Below are positions 7,678-7,811 of a stretch of 7,811 nt of DNA, piece after piece (within the stretch, counting starts at the first letter, position 1; each line of letters starts with the position of its first letter). The DNA is from Spirochaetales bacterium. Lineage in GTDB: Bacteria; Spirochaetota; Spirochaetia; Sphaerochaetales; Sphaerochaetaceae. The notes beneath the pieces are model-generated. The model ran no database searches and was not told the origin of the DNA. It saw only the letters and a program-made list of their open reading frames with translations. Both the position numbers and the translations under genes were made by a program. The stretch spans positions 1 to 7,811 of the forward strand of contig JAQYFM010000207.1 in the NCBI GenBank assembly GCA_028723145.1, written 5' to 3'.

Positions 7678-7811
7678 TTATTTTACTTCGATTACACAGC
7701 CAGCAGCTTCGAGCTTCTCTTTCATAGCCTTAGCTTCGTCCTTGCTGACACCTTCTTTTAATACACCGCCGTTCTCGCAGAGTTCCTTAGCTTCCTTGAG
7801 GCCAAGACCTG
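7678..7811 (-). CDS. rplL: Large ribosomal subunit protein bL12 (L7/L12), C-terminal part only
   Basis: The stalk protein L7/L12 is present in several copies on the large ribosomal subunit and recruits and activates the translation GTPases EF-Tu, EF-G, IF2 and RF3. Only the last 44 codons (plus two bases of another) are in the window. They read GLGLKEAKELCENGG, then VLKEGVSKDEAKAMKEKLEAA, then GCVIEVK and a TAA stop at 7680-7678. This closely matches the C-terminal domain of E. coli L12 (TGLGLKEAKDLVE...ALKEGVSKDDAEALK...VEVK), the face that contacts elongation factors. Two cysteines (in ELCEN and AGCVI) are a small departure from that sequence. It is the gene before rpoB, as in most bacteria, with 136 bases between them. 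The start and N-terminal dimerisation domain lie beyond the right edge. Confidence 0.97.
   Translation of the reverse strand, partial: GLGLKEAKELCENGGVLKEGVSKDEAKAMKEKLEAAGCVIEVK

Overview
The window is one stretch of the bacterial ribosomal-protein/RNA-polymerase operon, read entirely on the minus strand. In transcription order it holds the 3' end of rplL (ribosomal protein L7/L12), a ~136-base rplL-rpoB spacer rich in RNA hairpins, a complete rpoB (RNA polymerase beta subunit), and rpoC (beta' subunit), which runs off the left edge with an estimated 70-80 codons missing. No real gene is seen on the plus strand; its long open frames are shadows of rpoB and rpoC. I saw no tRNA, rRNA, CRISPR array, insertion sequence or phage element.

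The organism is most likely a spirochaete of the Treponema type with moderate-to-low G+C (roughly 40-45% by eye). Three features support this. The rplL-rpoB-rpoC order is universal and does not discriminate. RpoB is short (1168 residues) and has the MDQVNPLAELTHKRRLNAL version of Rif cluster I, with Asn at the E. coli Ser531 position, a known natural spirochaete signature. RpoC has an insertion of about 210-220 residues in the trigger loop, absent from Bacillus/Clostridium-type enzymes. The assignment is an inference from remembered family features, not a database result.

Layout: 7678-7811 rplL C-terminal domain; 7542-7677 spacer with three hairpins (7646-7666, 7607-7636, 7562-7576), the last followed by a U6 run that abuts the rpoB Shine-Dalgarno sequence; 4035-7541 rpoB; 4026-4034 a nine-base gap; 1-4025 rpoC. 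The rpoC ribosome-binding site overlaps the rpoB stop codon, so beta and beta' are probably translated in a coupled way. The spacer hairpins are well placed to lower polymerase-subunit expression relative to the abundant L7/L12 protein, as attenuation and RNA processing do in the equivalent E. coli spacer.

This is mainly a conserved housekeeping region. I found no new gene system. The items most worth a second look are the possible attenuator with mutually exclusive pairings in the spacer, the Rif-pocket Asn489, and the lineage-specific insertions in both subunits.
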